A stretch of 64,000 bases of DNA, taken from contig NZ_JACVVP010000001.1 in the NCBI RefSeq assembly GCF_014534745.1, positions 62,001-126,000 on the forward strand, in the 5' to 3' direction. The notes under the pieces were generated by a model. That model did no database searches and was not told where the DNA came from. It worked only from the letters and a program-made list of their open reading frames with translations. Positions 25,936 through 33,192 of the stretch are shown one piece after another. Source of the stretch: Flammeovirga sp. EKP202. Lineage in GTDB: Bacteria > Bacteroidota > Bacteroidia > Cytophagales > Flammeovirgaceae. Position 1 is the first letter of the stretch. Each line of letters starts with the position of its first letter. Position numbers and translations under genes: made by a program.

Positions 25936-26346
25936 ATGAAACATTCGTTGACAGATTACCCAACAACTTTTATTTCATCACTTATGAGTGACGTTGTGAA
26001 TGTATTAGATACAGTTAACCCATTAGATGCTCAAGTTCCGATGAATGTAAAAGAGTATGCAGAAGGTTTTACAGTGGAGATTGTCATTCCAGGTATTAAG
26101 AAGGAAGATGTAGAGATCGCTATAGAACAAAACAAATTAGTGGTCACTTACAAGCATACTGAAATAGAACAAGAAGGAGTTAAATATTTGAAGAGAGAAT
26201 TTGTGGGTAAAGATTTCAAAAGATCATTTACGCTACCTAACAATATAAATGTGGAAGGAATTAACGCATCGTATGACGATGGAATTTTATCTGTTGTTCT
26301 TCCAAAAAATGCTCCTGCAGAAAAGAAAACAATTGAAATAAGCTAG
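25936..26346 (+). CDS. Hsp20/alpha-crystallin small heat-shock protein 2
   Basis: Holdase chaperone of 136 residues. The alpha-crystallin domain runs from VNVKEYAEGFTVEIVIPGIKKEDVEIAIE-like strands (about 35) to the signature ASYDDGILSVVLPK (about 113-126), followed by the short tail KKTIEIS, whose I-E-I is the usual oligomer-bridging motif. It is co-transcribed with Hsp20-1. The stop is followed by about 90 bases and then a terminator. Confidence 0.94.
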   Translation: MKHSLTDYPTTFISSLMSDVVNVLDTVNPLDAQVPMNVKEYAEGFTVEIVIPGIKKEDVEIAIEQNKLVVTYKHTEIEQEGVKYLKREFVGKDFKRSFTLPNNINVEGINASYDDGILSVVLPKNAPAEKKTIEIS

Positions 26347-26439
26347 TCAATAATAAATAATAGTCGTTATCAGATTTCGGATTCTTACTGTGGTGAGTAA
26401 GACGGATTCGAGAGAGATAGTTTTAGAGTTCCTTTTTTT

Positions 26440-26470
26440 AGCCAATCTCATATTTTGAGATTGGCTTTTT
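26440..26470 (+). terminator. Terminator after the Hsp20 pair
   Basis: AGCCAATCTCA (26440-26450) pairs with TGAGATTGGCT (26456-26466) over 5 bases, then TTTTT. The remainder of 26347-26647 shows no gene. Confidence 0.9.
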
Positions 26471-26647
26471 CGTTTTAAAATTATACTTCCTCAAGGTCTA
26501 TTACCTATTATTTATACCAAAGTGTTTTTAATCATTAGCGATTTTGTAACTTGCAACTGATTTTGATTTTTGAAAGATATTTTTCTTAGTATCAAAGCAT
26601 ATTCTAAATTTTTATCTCAGTTTAAATAAGAAGAAGATCATTTTTTT

Positions 26648-28408
26648 ATGAGATACTTTTACACGTTAATCTTAACTTTTTTATTTTCTATGAATGCCTT
26701 TGCTCAAGGCGGAAAAACAGAAGTTGAGAAATACACTTACGGGAAACAATTAATAGACCAAGGAAAGTACCAACCTGCTATTGTAGTATTGCAAGACATG
26801 ATGAGTTTGAAAGGAGCAACATTGCAGCCTTACGCTCTTACATTGATTGGATACGCTTATTATCAGGAAGGAAAATTTGCTGAAGCCCAAAATAATTTAA
26901 ATAAAGCAATTACAACTTATGCTGATTGGGACGAAAAAGAGCAAGCTAGATATCTTTTAGGGAGTTCTTATTTAAAGACTAAAAAGTATAATGAGAGTTT
27001 AAAGTTGTCGAGTGAAATCACTGATGCTCATCTCCAAAAAGAGTATAGTGCAATGATTTATCAAGAATTGAGTACACTTTCTGTAGAAGAGTTGAAGCCA
27101 ATTTGTGAAGCGAATGATAATGAAGAACTTGCTACTTTGCTGTTCCATAAGCTTTTACAACAGCCGAAAGAAGAAAGAGACGAAGCTTTATTAAATAAGC
27201 TTTCTACCAATTTGGGAATCGAAATCAATAAGCATGTTGTTCGAAAATCAGAGAAAAAAGATAAATATACGGTAGCTGTTGTTTTACCTTTCTTTACAGA
27301 AACTACTGACGGAGATGCTTTAAGAGTTAAAAACGAATTTGTTTATAATATCTACCAAGGCATTTTAATCGCTCAAGAGTATTTGGTAAAGAGAGAGGTG
27401 AACATAGACATCGTGGCTTATGATACCAAAAGAGATACTACTCATTTGAAAGGGTTATTGGAAGACCCAAAAATGATGAACGTTGATCTTATTGTTGGGC
27501 CGTTGTATGCAGATATGTTGCCATTGGTAAAGAAGTTCTCTAATGAAACGGGGATTCCGATGGTCAATCCAATTTCAAATAATAGTGCAGTTATTGAAAA
27601 TACTTCTAATGCCTTTATCGCTTCATCTACACCAGAGACAATTGGTAAAAGTTTAGGAAAGAGACTAAGAGCACAAGAGTTAGTAGCTTTAGAGCAATAT
27701 CCAGAAGATGATTCTCTAAGAATTCAAGCAGATACGGTACAGACATATGTTGTATTTGGACATTCAACGAAAGAAAAACAGATGGCCGCAGCCTTCAAAG
27801 AAGCGTATGAGGCAGAAGGTGGTAAAATTGCAGCTTATCAGGAGTTTGATCCGGTAGATGGATTTACATTACTACAAGAAATGTTTGACCCGTTGGCGTA
27901 TGATGACTCTTTGGAAGTAGTAAAAGATTCAACTGCTCATGTATTTATTGCAGTTACGAATGAAGTAGAGGCATTAAGTACGGTAAGTGCATTATTGTCA
28001 TTAGGGACAGTAGCATCTGCTTACGTACCTCAAGAGTGGTTGAAGTACAAGCAATTGAGCTATTCTCAAATGGAGACGGCACAGATCAATATTCTATATC
28101 CTAATTGGTTTGACGATGATTCATTCAGAGCCAAAACATTTATCGCTGAATATCAAGAGAAGTTTAATAATCAACCTTCAAGCTTTGTTTATGATGGTTT
28201 TGAAACTCTATTTACTTTTGGGTTGATATTGAACGAATATGGAAATGGTTTTGTACAAGATTTAAAAGCAAGTGATCAATTCAGAAAAGGTTATCTGACA
28301 CCTGCTTACAATTATAAAGATGCTCAAGACAATCAATACGTACCGATTATTCAATTTGTAGATGGTGATTTGAAAAATACGACACCAATTGAAGAAAAGG
28401 TAAACTAA
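26648..28408 (+). CDS. TPR plus type 1 periplasmic-binding-fold protein (LpoA-like layout)
   Basis: Exported protein of 586 residues with a signal peptide (1-19, NAFAQ) and no lipobox. Tetratricopeptide-like helices fill about 20-175 (YALTLIGYAYYQEGKFAEAQNN). From about 210 a type 1 periplasmic-binding fold follows: KYTVAVVLPFF, FVYNIYQGILIAQEYL, VDLIVGPLYADMLP, IPMVNPISNNSAVIE. A TPR half plus such a fold is the layout of LpoA, the outer-membrane activator of PBP1A in E. coli. LysM-plus-binding-fold proteins also occur in Bacteroidota. A role in peptidoglycan synthesis is thus an inference; ligand binding in a signalling or transport role is the alternative. It is a single-gene unit followed by two strong hairpins. 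Confidence 0.72.
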   Translation: MRYFYTLILTFLFSMNAFAQGGKTEVEKYTYGKQLIDQGKYQPAIVVLQDMMSLKGATLQPYALTLIGYAYYQEGKFAEAQNNLNKAITTYADWDEKEQARYLLGSSYLKTKKYNESLKLSSEITDAHLQKEYSAMIYQELSTLSVEELKPICEANDNEELATLLFHKLLQQPKEERDEALLNKLSTNLGIEINKHVVRKSEKKDKYTVAVVLPFFTETTDGDALRVKNEFVYNIYQGILIAQEYLVKREVNIDIVAYDTKRDTTHLKGLLEDPKMMNVDLIVGPLYADMLPLVKKFSNETGIPMVNPISNNSAVIENTSNAFIASSTPETIGKSLGKRLRAQELVALEQYPEDDSLRIQADTVQTYVVFGHSTKEKQMAAAFKEAYEAEGGKIAAYQEFDPVDGFTLLQEMFDPLAYDDSLEVVKDSTAHVFIAVTNEVEALSTVSALLSLGTVASAYVPQEWLKYKQLSYSQMETAQINILYPNWFDDDSFRAKTFIAEYQEKFNNQPSSFVYDGFETLFTFGLILNEYGNGFVQDLKASDQFRKGYLTPAYNYKDAQDNQYVPIIQFVDGDLKNTTPIEEKVN

Positions 28409-28431
28409 GATTGTAAAGATTAAGATAAGAA

Positions 28432-28487
28432 TAAGCAGTTATACAATTAAAATCCAAAACTTCAGATTTTAATTGTATAACTGCTTA
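28432..28487 (+). repeat. Perfect 23-bp inverted repeat
   Basis: Positions 28432-28454 pair without mismatch with 28465-28487 across a 10-base loop. No T run follows the stem directly. It lies between the LpoA-like gene and trmH and abuts a second hairpin. It may act as a terminator, an mRNA stabiliser or part of a small RNA. Confidence 0.75.
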
Positions 28488-28528
28488 AAGCTGTCTGTAA
28501 AGCTGATTTTCACTTTACGGACAGCTTT
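28487..28528 (+). repeat. Second hairpin, directly adjacent
   Basis: AAAGCTGTCTGTAAAG (28487-28502) pairs with CTTTACGGACAGCTTT (28513-28528), 16 positions with one G-U pair and a 10-base loop. The loop length equals that of the first hairpin. The trmH start is 30 bases downstream. Confidence 0.7.
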
Positions 28529-28558
28529 CATAGTTTTAGAAATAATAGAAGAAGAGAA

Positions 28559-29269
28559 ATGCCTTACGCGAATGATGATGATTTCAAGTTTTTTAAAACA
28601 GAAGCTTTTAAAAAATATGCTGAAGAAGAAGGTTTAGTAGATTACTTGAAAACATTTATAACAGAAAAGAAATTAGAAGGAATAGAAAAGGTACTTTCTC
28701 AAAGAACAAATCATTTTACAGTATTGTTGGAGGAGGTTTTTAAACTTCAAAACGTAGGAGCGATCATAAGAACTTGTGATTGTTTTGGTTTACAAAACCT
28801 TCATTTGATTGAGACAGATACAAAGTTTAAGGTTTCATTAAAAACAACAATGGGCTCTGCGAAATGGGTAGATGTCAACACATATGATTCTACCAAAGGA
28901 GCCATGCAGACATTAAAATCGAAAGGATATAAATTGGTAGCTACTACACCACATACAGATCTATCTATTGACGATTTGCCAGTGGATGAACCTTTAGCAT
29001 TGATGTTTGGTAATGAAAGAGAGGGGATTTCTGATGAAGCTTTTGAAATGGCTGATTATAAAGTGAAAATACCAATGTATGGTTTTGCAGAAAGCTTTAA
29101 TATATCAGTGAGTGCTGCATTGAGTTTGCACACGCTCAGTACAAAGCTTAGAAAACTACCAGAAAGTGAGTGGAAGTTGACTCCAGAAGAGAGAAAATTA
29201 ATAGAAGCCGCATGGGTGTGTAAATCATTAGATCGTCATGAAACCATTGCGAAGACTTTTAAAAAATAA
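28559..29269 (+). CDS. trmH: TrmH-type tRNA/rRNA 2'-O-methyltransferase (SPOUT)
   Basis: Methylates a ribose 2'-hydroxyl, expected to be G18 of tRNA. The 236-residue length fits. The trefoil-knot SPOUT domain shows motif 1 NVGAIIRTCDCFG, motif 2 ALMFGNEREGIS and motif 3 KIPMYGFAESFNISVSAAL. The N-terminal helical extension and the C-terminal part (EERKLIEAAWVCKSL) resemble TrmH rather than RlmB. Only six bases separate it from fmt, so they form an RNA-processing pair. RNA specificity cannot be proven from sequence. Confidence 0.88.
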   Translation: MPYANDDDFKFFKTEAFKKYAEEEGLVDYLKTFITEKKLEGIEKVLSQRTNHFTVLLEEVFKLQNVGAIIRTCDCFGLQNLHLIETDTKFKVSLKTTMGSAKWVDVNTYDSTKGAMQTLKSKGYKLVATTPHTDLSIDDLPVDEPLALMFGNEREGISDEAFEMADYKVKIPMYGFAESFNISVSAALSLHTLSTKLRKLPESEWKLTPEERKLIEAAWVCKSLDRHETIAKTFKK

Positions 29270-29275
29270 GATACG

Positions 29276-30202
29276 ATGAATAAAGACTTGAAAATTGTTT
29301 TTATGGGAACGCCTGATTTCGCAGTTCCTTCATTAAGAATTTTAGTAGAGAATAATTACAATGTAGTTGGTGTGATTACTGCACCTGATAAACCTTCAGG
29401 TAGAGGTAGAAAACTACATATGTCTCCGGTGAAAGAATATGCTTTGGAGGCAGGGTTAAATATTCTTCAGCCTACCAATCTAAAAAATGAAGAGTTTCAA
29501 GCGGAATTAAAAGCATTGGAAGTTGATCTTCAAATTGTAGTTGCCTTTAGAATGCTTCCTGAGTCAGTTTGGGATATGCCTCGTATTGGTACATTCAATT
29601 TACACGGTTCATTATTGCCGGATTATAGAGGAGCAGCTCCTATCAACTGGGCGATCATCAATGGTGAAAAAGTAACAGGTGTAACGACTTTCTTCTTACA
29701 ACATGAGATTGACACTGGAGATGTTATTATGCGTGAAGAAGAGCCTATTCTTGAAGAAGATACCGTAGGAGATGTGTATATGAGATTAATGGAGAAAGGT
29801 GCTGGTACAGTCTTGAAAACAGTAAAGTTGATTGAGGAAGGAAACTACGCAACAACTCCTCAAGAAATTGTTGGTGAACCGAAACACGCTCCTAAGATCT
29901 TTAAGGAAACTTGTAAAGTTGATTTCACTCAACCTACGGAAAAAGTATATAATTTTATAAGAGGATTATCTCCTTATCCAGCAGCTTGGACTGAAATTGA
30001 GGGTAAAACCTATAAGCTTTTCAAGGTGTCGAAAGTGATGGATACAGAGGTAGAAGCGAATGATAAAGGGTATGCTACTGATAATAAGAACTATTTCTAT
30101 ATTAAAACAGCTGATGGTTTTATTTCAGTAGATGAATGGCAAATGCAAGGTAAGAAAAGGATGCCTGTTAAAGCATTCTTACTTGGAACGAAATTCGAAT
30201 AA
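29276..30202 (+). CDS. fmt: Methionyl-tRNA formyltransferase
   Basis: Formylates initiator Met-tRNA using 10-formyl-tetrahydrofolate. The protein has 308 residues. The N-terminal catalytic domain has FMGTPDFAVPSL, the flexible loop GVITAPDKPSGRGRKL, and the active-site stretch NLHGSLLPDYRGAAPINWA with the catalytic Asn/His, followed by HEIDTGDVI. The C-terminal OB-like domain starts about residue 205 (VYNFIRGLSPYPAAWTEIEG). It is second in the trmH-fmt unit; no def gene is nearby, unlike in many genomes. Confidence 0.97.
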   Translation: MNKDLKIVFMGTPDFAVPSLRILVENNYNVVGVITAPDKPSGRGRKLHMSPVKEYALEAGLNILQPTNLKNEEFQAELKALEVDLQIVVAFRMLPESVWDMPRIGTFNLHGSLLPDYRGAAPINWAIINGEKVTGVTTFFLQHEIDTGDVIMREEEPILEEDTVGDVYMRLMEKGAGTVLKTVKLIEEGNYATTPQEIVGEPKHAPKIFKETCKVDFTQPTEKVYNFIRGLSPYPAAWTEIEGKTYKLFKVSKVMDTEVEANDKGYATDNKNYFYIKTADGFISVDEWQMQGKKRMPVKAFLLGTKFE

Positions 30203-30206
30203 AAAG

Positions 30207-30240
30207 AAAATCCCGATCAATTCAATGGTCGGGATTTTTT
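30207..30240 (+). terminator. Terminator after fmt
   Basis: AAAATCCCGATC (30207-30218) pairs with GGTCGGGATTTT (30227-30238, one G-U pair), then more T. The A run on the left would let it serve the convergent SDR gene as well. Confidence 0.88.
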
Positions 30241-30336
30241 GATTTATGCCAGTAAAAGAATTCCAATATTTTTAAGTACTACAATACTAGAGTTTATTGA
30301 AGTAGCACTTTTAAAGTTTGTAGAACAAATAGTCTT

Positions 30337-31068
30337 CTACGGCTGTTGCTTTGTCGCTGCAAGAACAATTTCCCTTACATTCACCCCTTGAGGCTGATTG
30401 AACGCATACCAAATCGCATTGGCAATATCCTCAGCTTTTAGGATACTTCCCATTTCTTCTTTCCAAGCTTCATAACCATCCTTTATTTCTTGATTGCTCG
30501 TATGAGAAAGCAATTCAGTTTCTACAGCTCCAGGAGCAATAGTTACCATTCTTACATTGTCCAATGCTGCTTCTTCTCTAGCATTTTCTGTGATAGCATG
30601 TACGCCGAATTTTGTACCACAATAAGCAGCATGATTACCGAAAGTTTTTCTACCTGCAATTGAGCTGATGTTGATAATTGTACCTCCTTTTCTTTCTCTC
30701 ATTTGAGGTAAAACGATCTGCATACCGTTCAATACTCCCATGATGTTTACATCAAACATTTTTTTCCATTCCTGAGGATCTTGAACCGCAATATCTCCTA
30801 AGAGCATCATTCCTGCGTTGTTGACAATAGCTTCAGTTAGACCAAATTGCTCTTCAGCTTCAGTTACGGCAGTTTTGAAAGTATCATAGTCAGTGACATC
30901 TACTTTTTTAATCAAAGTATTTGGCAAGTTCAACGCTTCCATTTTTTCGACTCTTCTTCCTAAAAGTAAGAGTGGAAACCCATTGTCAGAAAAGAGTTGA
31001 GCAGTGGCGGCACCAATTCCAGAACTAGCACCAGTAATAACGATCAGACCTTTTTTTGTTGATTCCAT
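30337..31068 (-). CDS. Short-chain dehydrogenase/reductase
   Basis: NAD(P)-dependent oxidoreductase of 243 residues with the classical SDR core: TGASSGIG at 12-19, NNAGMMLLGDI near 85, the catalytic Ser in INISSIAGRKT, and YCGTK for the catalytic Tyr and Lys. GRRVEK after the second strand suggests NADP preference (inference). Substrate unknown; the YdfG/serine-dehydrogenase-like group is the nearest in style. It is divergent from a LysR regulator whose start is 119 bases away, the usual arrangement of a LysR target. Confidence 0.93.
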   Translation of the reverse strand: MESTKKGLIVITGASSGIGAATAQLFSDNGFPLLLLGRRVEKMEALNLPNTLIKKVDVTDYDTFKTAVTEAEEQFGLTEAIVNNAGMMLLGDIAVQDPQEWKKMFDVNIMGVLNGMQIVLPQMRERKGGTIINISSIAGRKTFGNHAAYCGTKFGVHAITENAREEAALDNVRMVTIAPGAVETELLSHTSNQEIKDGYEAWKEEMGSILKAEDIANAIWYAFNQPQGVNVREIVLAATKQQP

Positions 31069-31156
31069 AATGAGAAGTATTAGATTTATTTATGATTAAA
31101 TGTGTCTATTATTTGTTGATACAAAGGTGTTTATTCTCTTTTTATCATCAAAATAC

Positions 31157-31164
31157 TATTTTTG
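31157..31164 (+). promoter_or_regulatory. Candidate -7 promoter element for the LysR gene
   Basis: TATTTTTG matches TAnnTTTG, 23 bases before ATG 31188, so the leader would be short. Confidence 0.4.
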
Positions 31165-31187
31165 TATCGTTATTATAACTATTTATT

Positions 31188-32027
31188 ATGGATGAGAGAT
31201 TACTCCGTTTTTTTGTGGCGGTATATGAAGAAAAAAATATATCAAGAGCAGCTGAAAAGTGCTTTGTGTCACAACCCAATATATCCAATGGAATCAAGTC
31301 ATTGGAAGAATTACTAGGGAAAGACCTGTTTGTTCGCCATAAAAAAGGAGTCACTATCAAAGAGGAAGGCCATCAGTTGTATCCAATTGCTAAAAGAATA
31401 TTGGGAGAACTAAATGAGATTCCTGAATTATTTAAGCATAAAGATTTTAAGCAAAAAGTTGTTCTCGGTATCGCTGACAGTTTACCGCAATCCTTGAAAA
31501 AAGAATTTTATTTAGCCATCAATAAAGAAGTAAATACTATAGAGTGGGACATCAGAGCAATTGGTAGAGATTGTGAATTAAATTTGTTAGTCAGAGAATG
31601 GAAATTTGATGACCACCTATTCTTGCCTTTATGGAAAGAAGATTACGTTTTGTGTATTCCCAATCAACACCCTTTAAGTCATAAGGAAGAGATCGAAATT
31701 ACGGATTTACAAGGAGAACCGTTTATTCATTGTCCACCATGTGAAGCCCACCAACAAAGTTTATCAATCCTTAATGATTTAGGAGGCAAATGGAAAACTG
31801 TAGCCAATTGTGCGACCAAGAATGATGTACTTACTTTGTTGATTGCCGGTTTGGGTATAACTTTTCTTCCAGAGTCTTTTGTAAAAGAATGGGAGGGATT
31901 TCAGATCAAAAAGTATAAAGGACCAATTTCTTATAGAGAAGTAGGTTTGTCTTATCCCAAAGACAGTTTAAGAAACCCAGCTGTTGCTCAAATCATTCAA
32001 CTATTTTCAAATAATGAATTACTCTGA
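31188..32027 (+). CDS. LysR-family transcriptional regulator
   Basis: DNA-binding regulator of 279 residues. The N-terminal winged helix (1-60) has LLRFFVAVYEEKNISRAAEKCFVSQPNISNGIKSLEE-like spacing, typical of LysR proteins such as OxyR and CysB. The effector domain spans about 88-279. A Cys pair stands in HCPPCEAHQ (about 180-184); whether it senses redox state is open. It is divergent from an SDR gene and followed after 20 bases by a Crp-like regulator, so the regulators may form one unit. Confidence 0.94.
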   Translation: MDERLLRFFVAVYEEKNISRAAEKCFVSQPNISNGIKSLEELLGKDLFVRHKKGVTIKEEGHQLYPIAKRILGELNEIPELFKHKDFKQKVVLGIADSLPQSLKKEFYLAINKEVNTIEWDIRAIGRDCELNLLVREWKFDDHLFLPLWKEDYVLCIPNQHPLSHKEEIEITDLQGEPFIHCPPCEAHQQSLSILNDLGGKWKTVANCATKNDVLTLLIAGLGITFLPESFVKEWEGFQIKKYKGPISYREVGLSYPKDSLRNPAVAQIIQLFSNNELL

Positions 32028-32047
32028 AAGTCAAATAAACAGACAAA

Positions 32048-32614
32048 ATGAACGAACTTTTAAAGCAAAATATTAATAAGCATGTACAGTTTTCAGCCTC
32101 TGAATTAGAAGAATTTTGTAAGTATTTTCAGCTCAAAACCTTCAAGAAAAAAGAACACCTTTTGAAACAGGGTGATGTTTGTAAGTTTGAAGGATTTGTA
32201 CTGAATGGTTGTTTTCGAATTTTTACTTTAGATCAAAAAGGAAGTGACAATACACTGTATTTTGCAGCAAGAGATTGGTGGTTGATGGATAATGATAGTT
32301 TTATGCATCAAAACCCTTCCCACTTGAACATGCAAGCTTTGGAAGATAGTGAAGTACTCATGATCAACAGAACTGATAAATTGATGCTTTATGAAAAATT
32401 ACCGATCGTCGAGAAGCTTTTTAGAGTGATGTCTCAAAAAGCGTTGGTGGCTTGGCAACGCCGATTGATCAGAAATCATTGTGAAACAGCAAAAGAACGT
32501 TATCAAAACTTTTTATCTACTTACCCTAGTATTGCCTCAAAAATCACCGATAAACAAATGGCAAGTTACCTTGGGATCACACATGAGTTTTTAAGTAAGA
32601 TCAAAAAACAATAA
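32048..32614 (+). CDS. Crp/Fnr-family regulator
   Basis: Transcription factor of 188 residues. The cyclic-nucleotide-binding-like beta-roll covers about 10-115 (KKKEHLLKQGDVCKFEGFVLNGCFRIF). A helical linker and a compact C-terminal helix-turn-helix follow (SKITDKQMASYLGITHEFLSKIKK). The Arg and Glu that bind cAMP phosphate are not visible, as in most short Bacteroidota members, so the ligand is unknown. It lies between the LysR gene and the DUF336 gene on the same strand. A perfect inverted repeat precedes the next gene and could be its target. Confidence 0.9.
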   Translation: MNELLKQNINKHVQFSASELEEFCKYFQLKTFKKKEHLLKQGDVCKFEGFVLNGCFRIFTLDQKGSDNTLYFAARDWWLMDNDSFMHQNPSHLNMQALEDSEVLMINRTDKLMLYEKLPIVEKLFRVMSQKALVAWQRRLIRNHCETAKERYQNFLSTYPSIASKITDKQMASYLGITHEFLSKIKKQ

Positions 32615-32658
32615 TTTTTACAAAGAGTTGAACTAGTTCAATTTTTTTCTGAAAACAG

Positions 32659-32687
32659 TTTGTGAATTTTGTATTTGAATTCACAAA
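32659..32687. promoter_or_regulatory. 10-bp perfect inverted repeat before the DUF336 gene
   Basis: TTTGTGAATT (32659-32668) and AATTCACAAA (32678-32687) are exact reverse complements around 9 bases. A second overlapping repeat, GTATTTG (32671-32677) and CAAATAC (32684-32690), shares the right arm. The start codon is at 32700. It may be an operator for the Crp-like or LysR protein encoded just upstream, or an mRNA hairpin. Confidence 0.45.
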
Positions 32688-32699
32688 TACGTTTTTAAG

Positions 32700-33173
32700 A
32701 TGTACAAACTATTATTTTTTATAACTATCACTCTTTTCAGTTCAAACTTCACTTATGCTCAAAATGCATATGATATCACTGATGAAGAGGCGTTGAGGAT
32801 TATTCTAGCAGCCAAACAAAAAGCAAAGGAATCCAATGTTTTAGTCAATATTGCAGTAACGGATGCAGGGGCTAACCTGAAGGCGTTTATCCGTATGGAT
32901 GAATCTTATTTGGGGAGCATTGATGTAGCGATTAAAAAAGCCAAAACTGCCAGATATTTCAATATTGATACTGGAGATTTGGGAGAGTTAACGCAGCCGG
33001 GAGGTATTATTTATAATATTGAACATTCCAATGGAGGTTTGATAACTTTTCCAGGAGGCATTCCAATCAGAAATAAGGATAATGTAATTATTGGAGCTAT
33101 TGGTGTAAGTGGCGGAACGATTGAGCAGGATAGAGCTATTGCGATTGCAGGAGCAAATACTATTTTGCAGTAA
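32700..33173 (+). CDS. Exported DUF336 (GlcG/HbpS-like) protein
   Basis: Exported protein of 157 residues. The signal peptide (1-20, TYAQN) precedes a complete DUF336 domain: ALRIILAAKQKAKE, NIAVTDAGANLKAFIRMDES, SIDVAIKKAKTARYFN, FPGGIPI and GAIGVSGGTIEQDRAIA. Relatives include HbpS, a haem-binding sensor partner of Streptomyces, and GlcG; many bind haem or degrade it weakly. An exported form could act in periplasmic redox or haem sensing (inference). The propeller-Dabb fusion gene follows after 19 bases, so they are co-transcribed. Confidence 0.9.
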   Translation: MYKLLFFITITLFSSNFTYAQNAYDITDEEALRIILAAKQKAKESNVLVNIAVTDAGANLKAFIRMDESYLGSIDVAIKKAKTARYFNIDTGDLGELTQPGGIIYNIEHSNGGLITFPGGIPIRNKDNVIIGAIGVSGGTIEQDRAIAIAGANTILQ

Positions 33174-33192
33174 ACATTAGAAAAACTATACT

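Noticed and set aside
32661-32685. TGTGA...TCACA as a classical CRP site
   Set aside because: The spacing between the halves is 15 bases instead of 6, so an E. coli-type CRP site is not supported.
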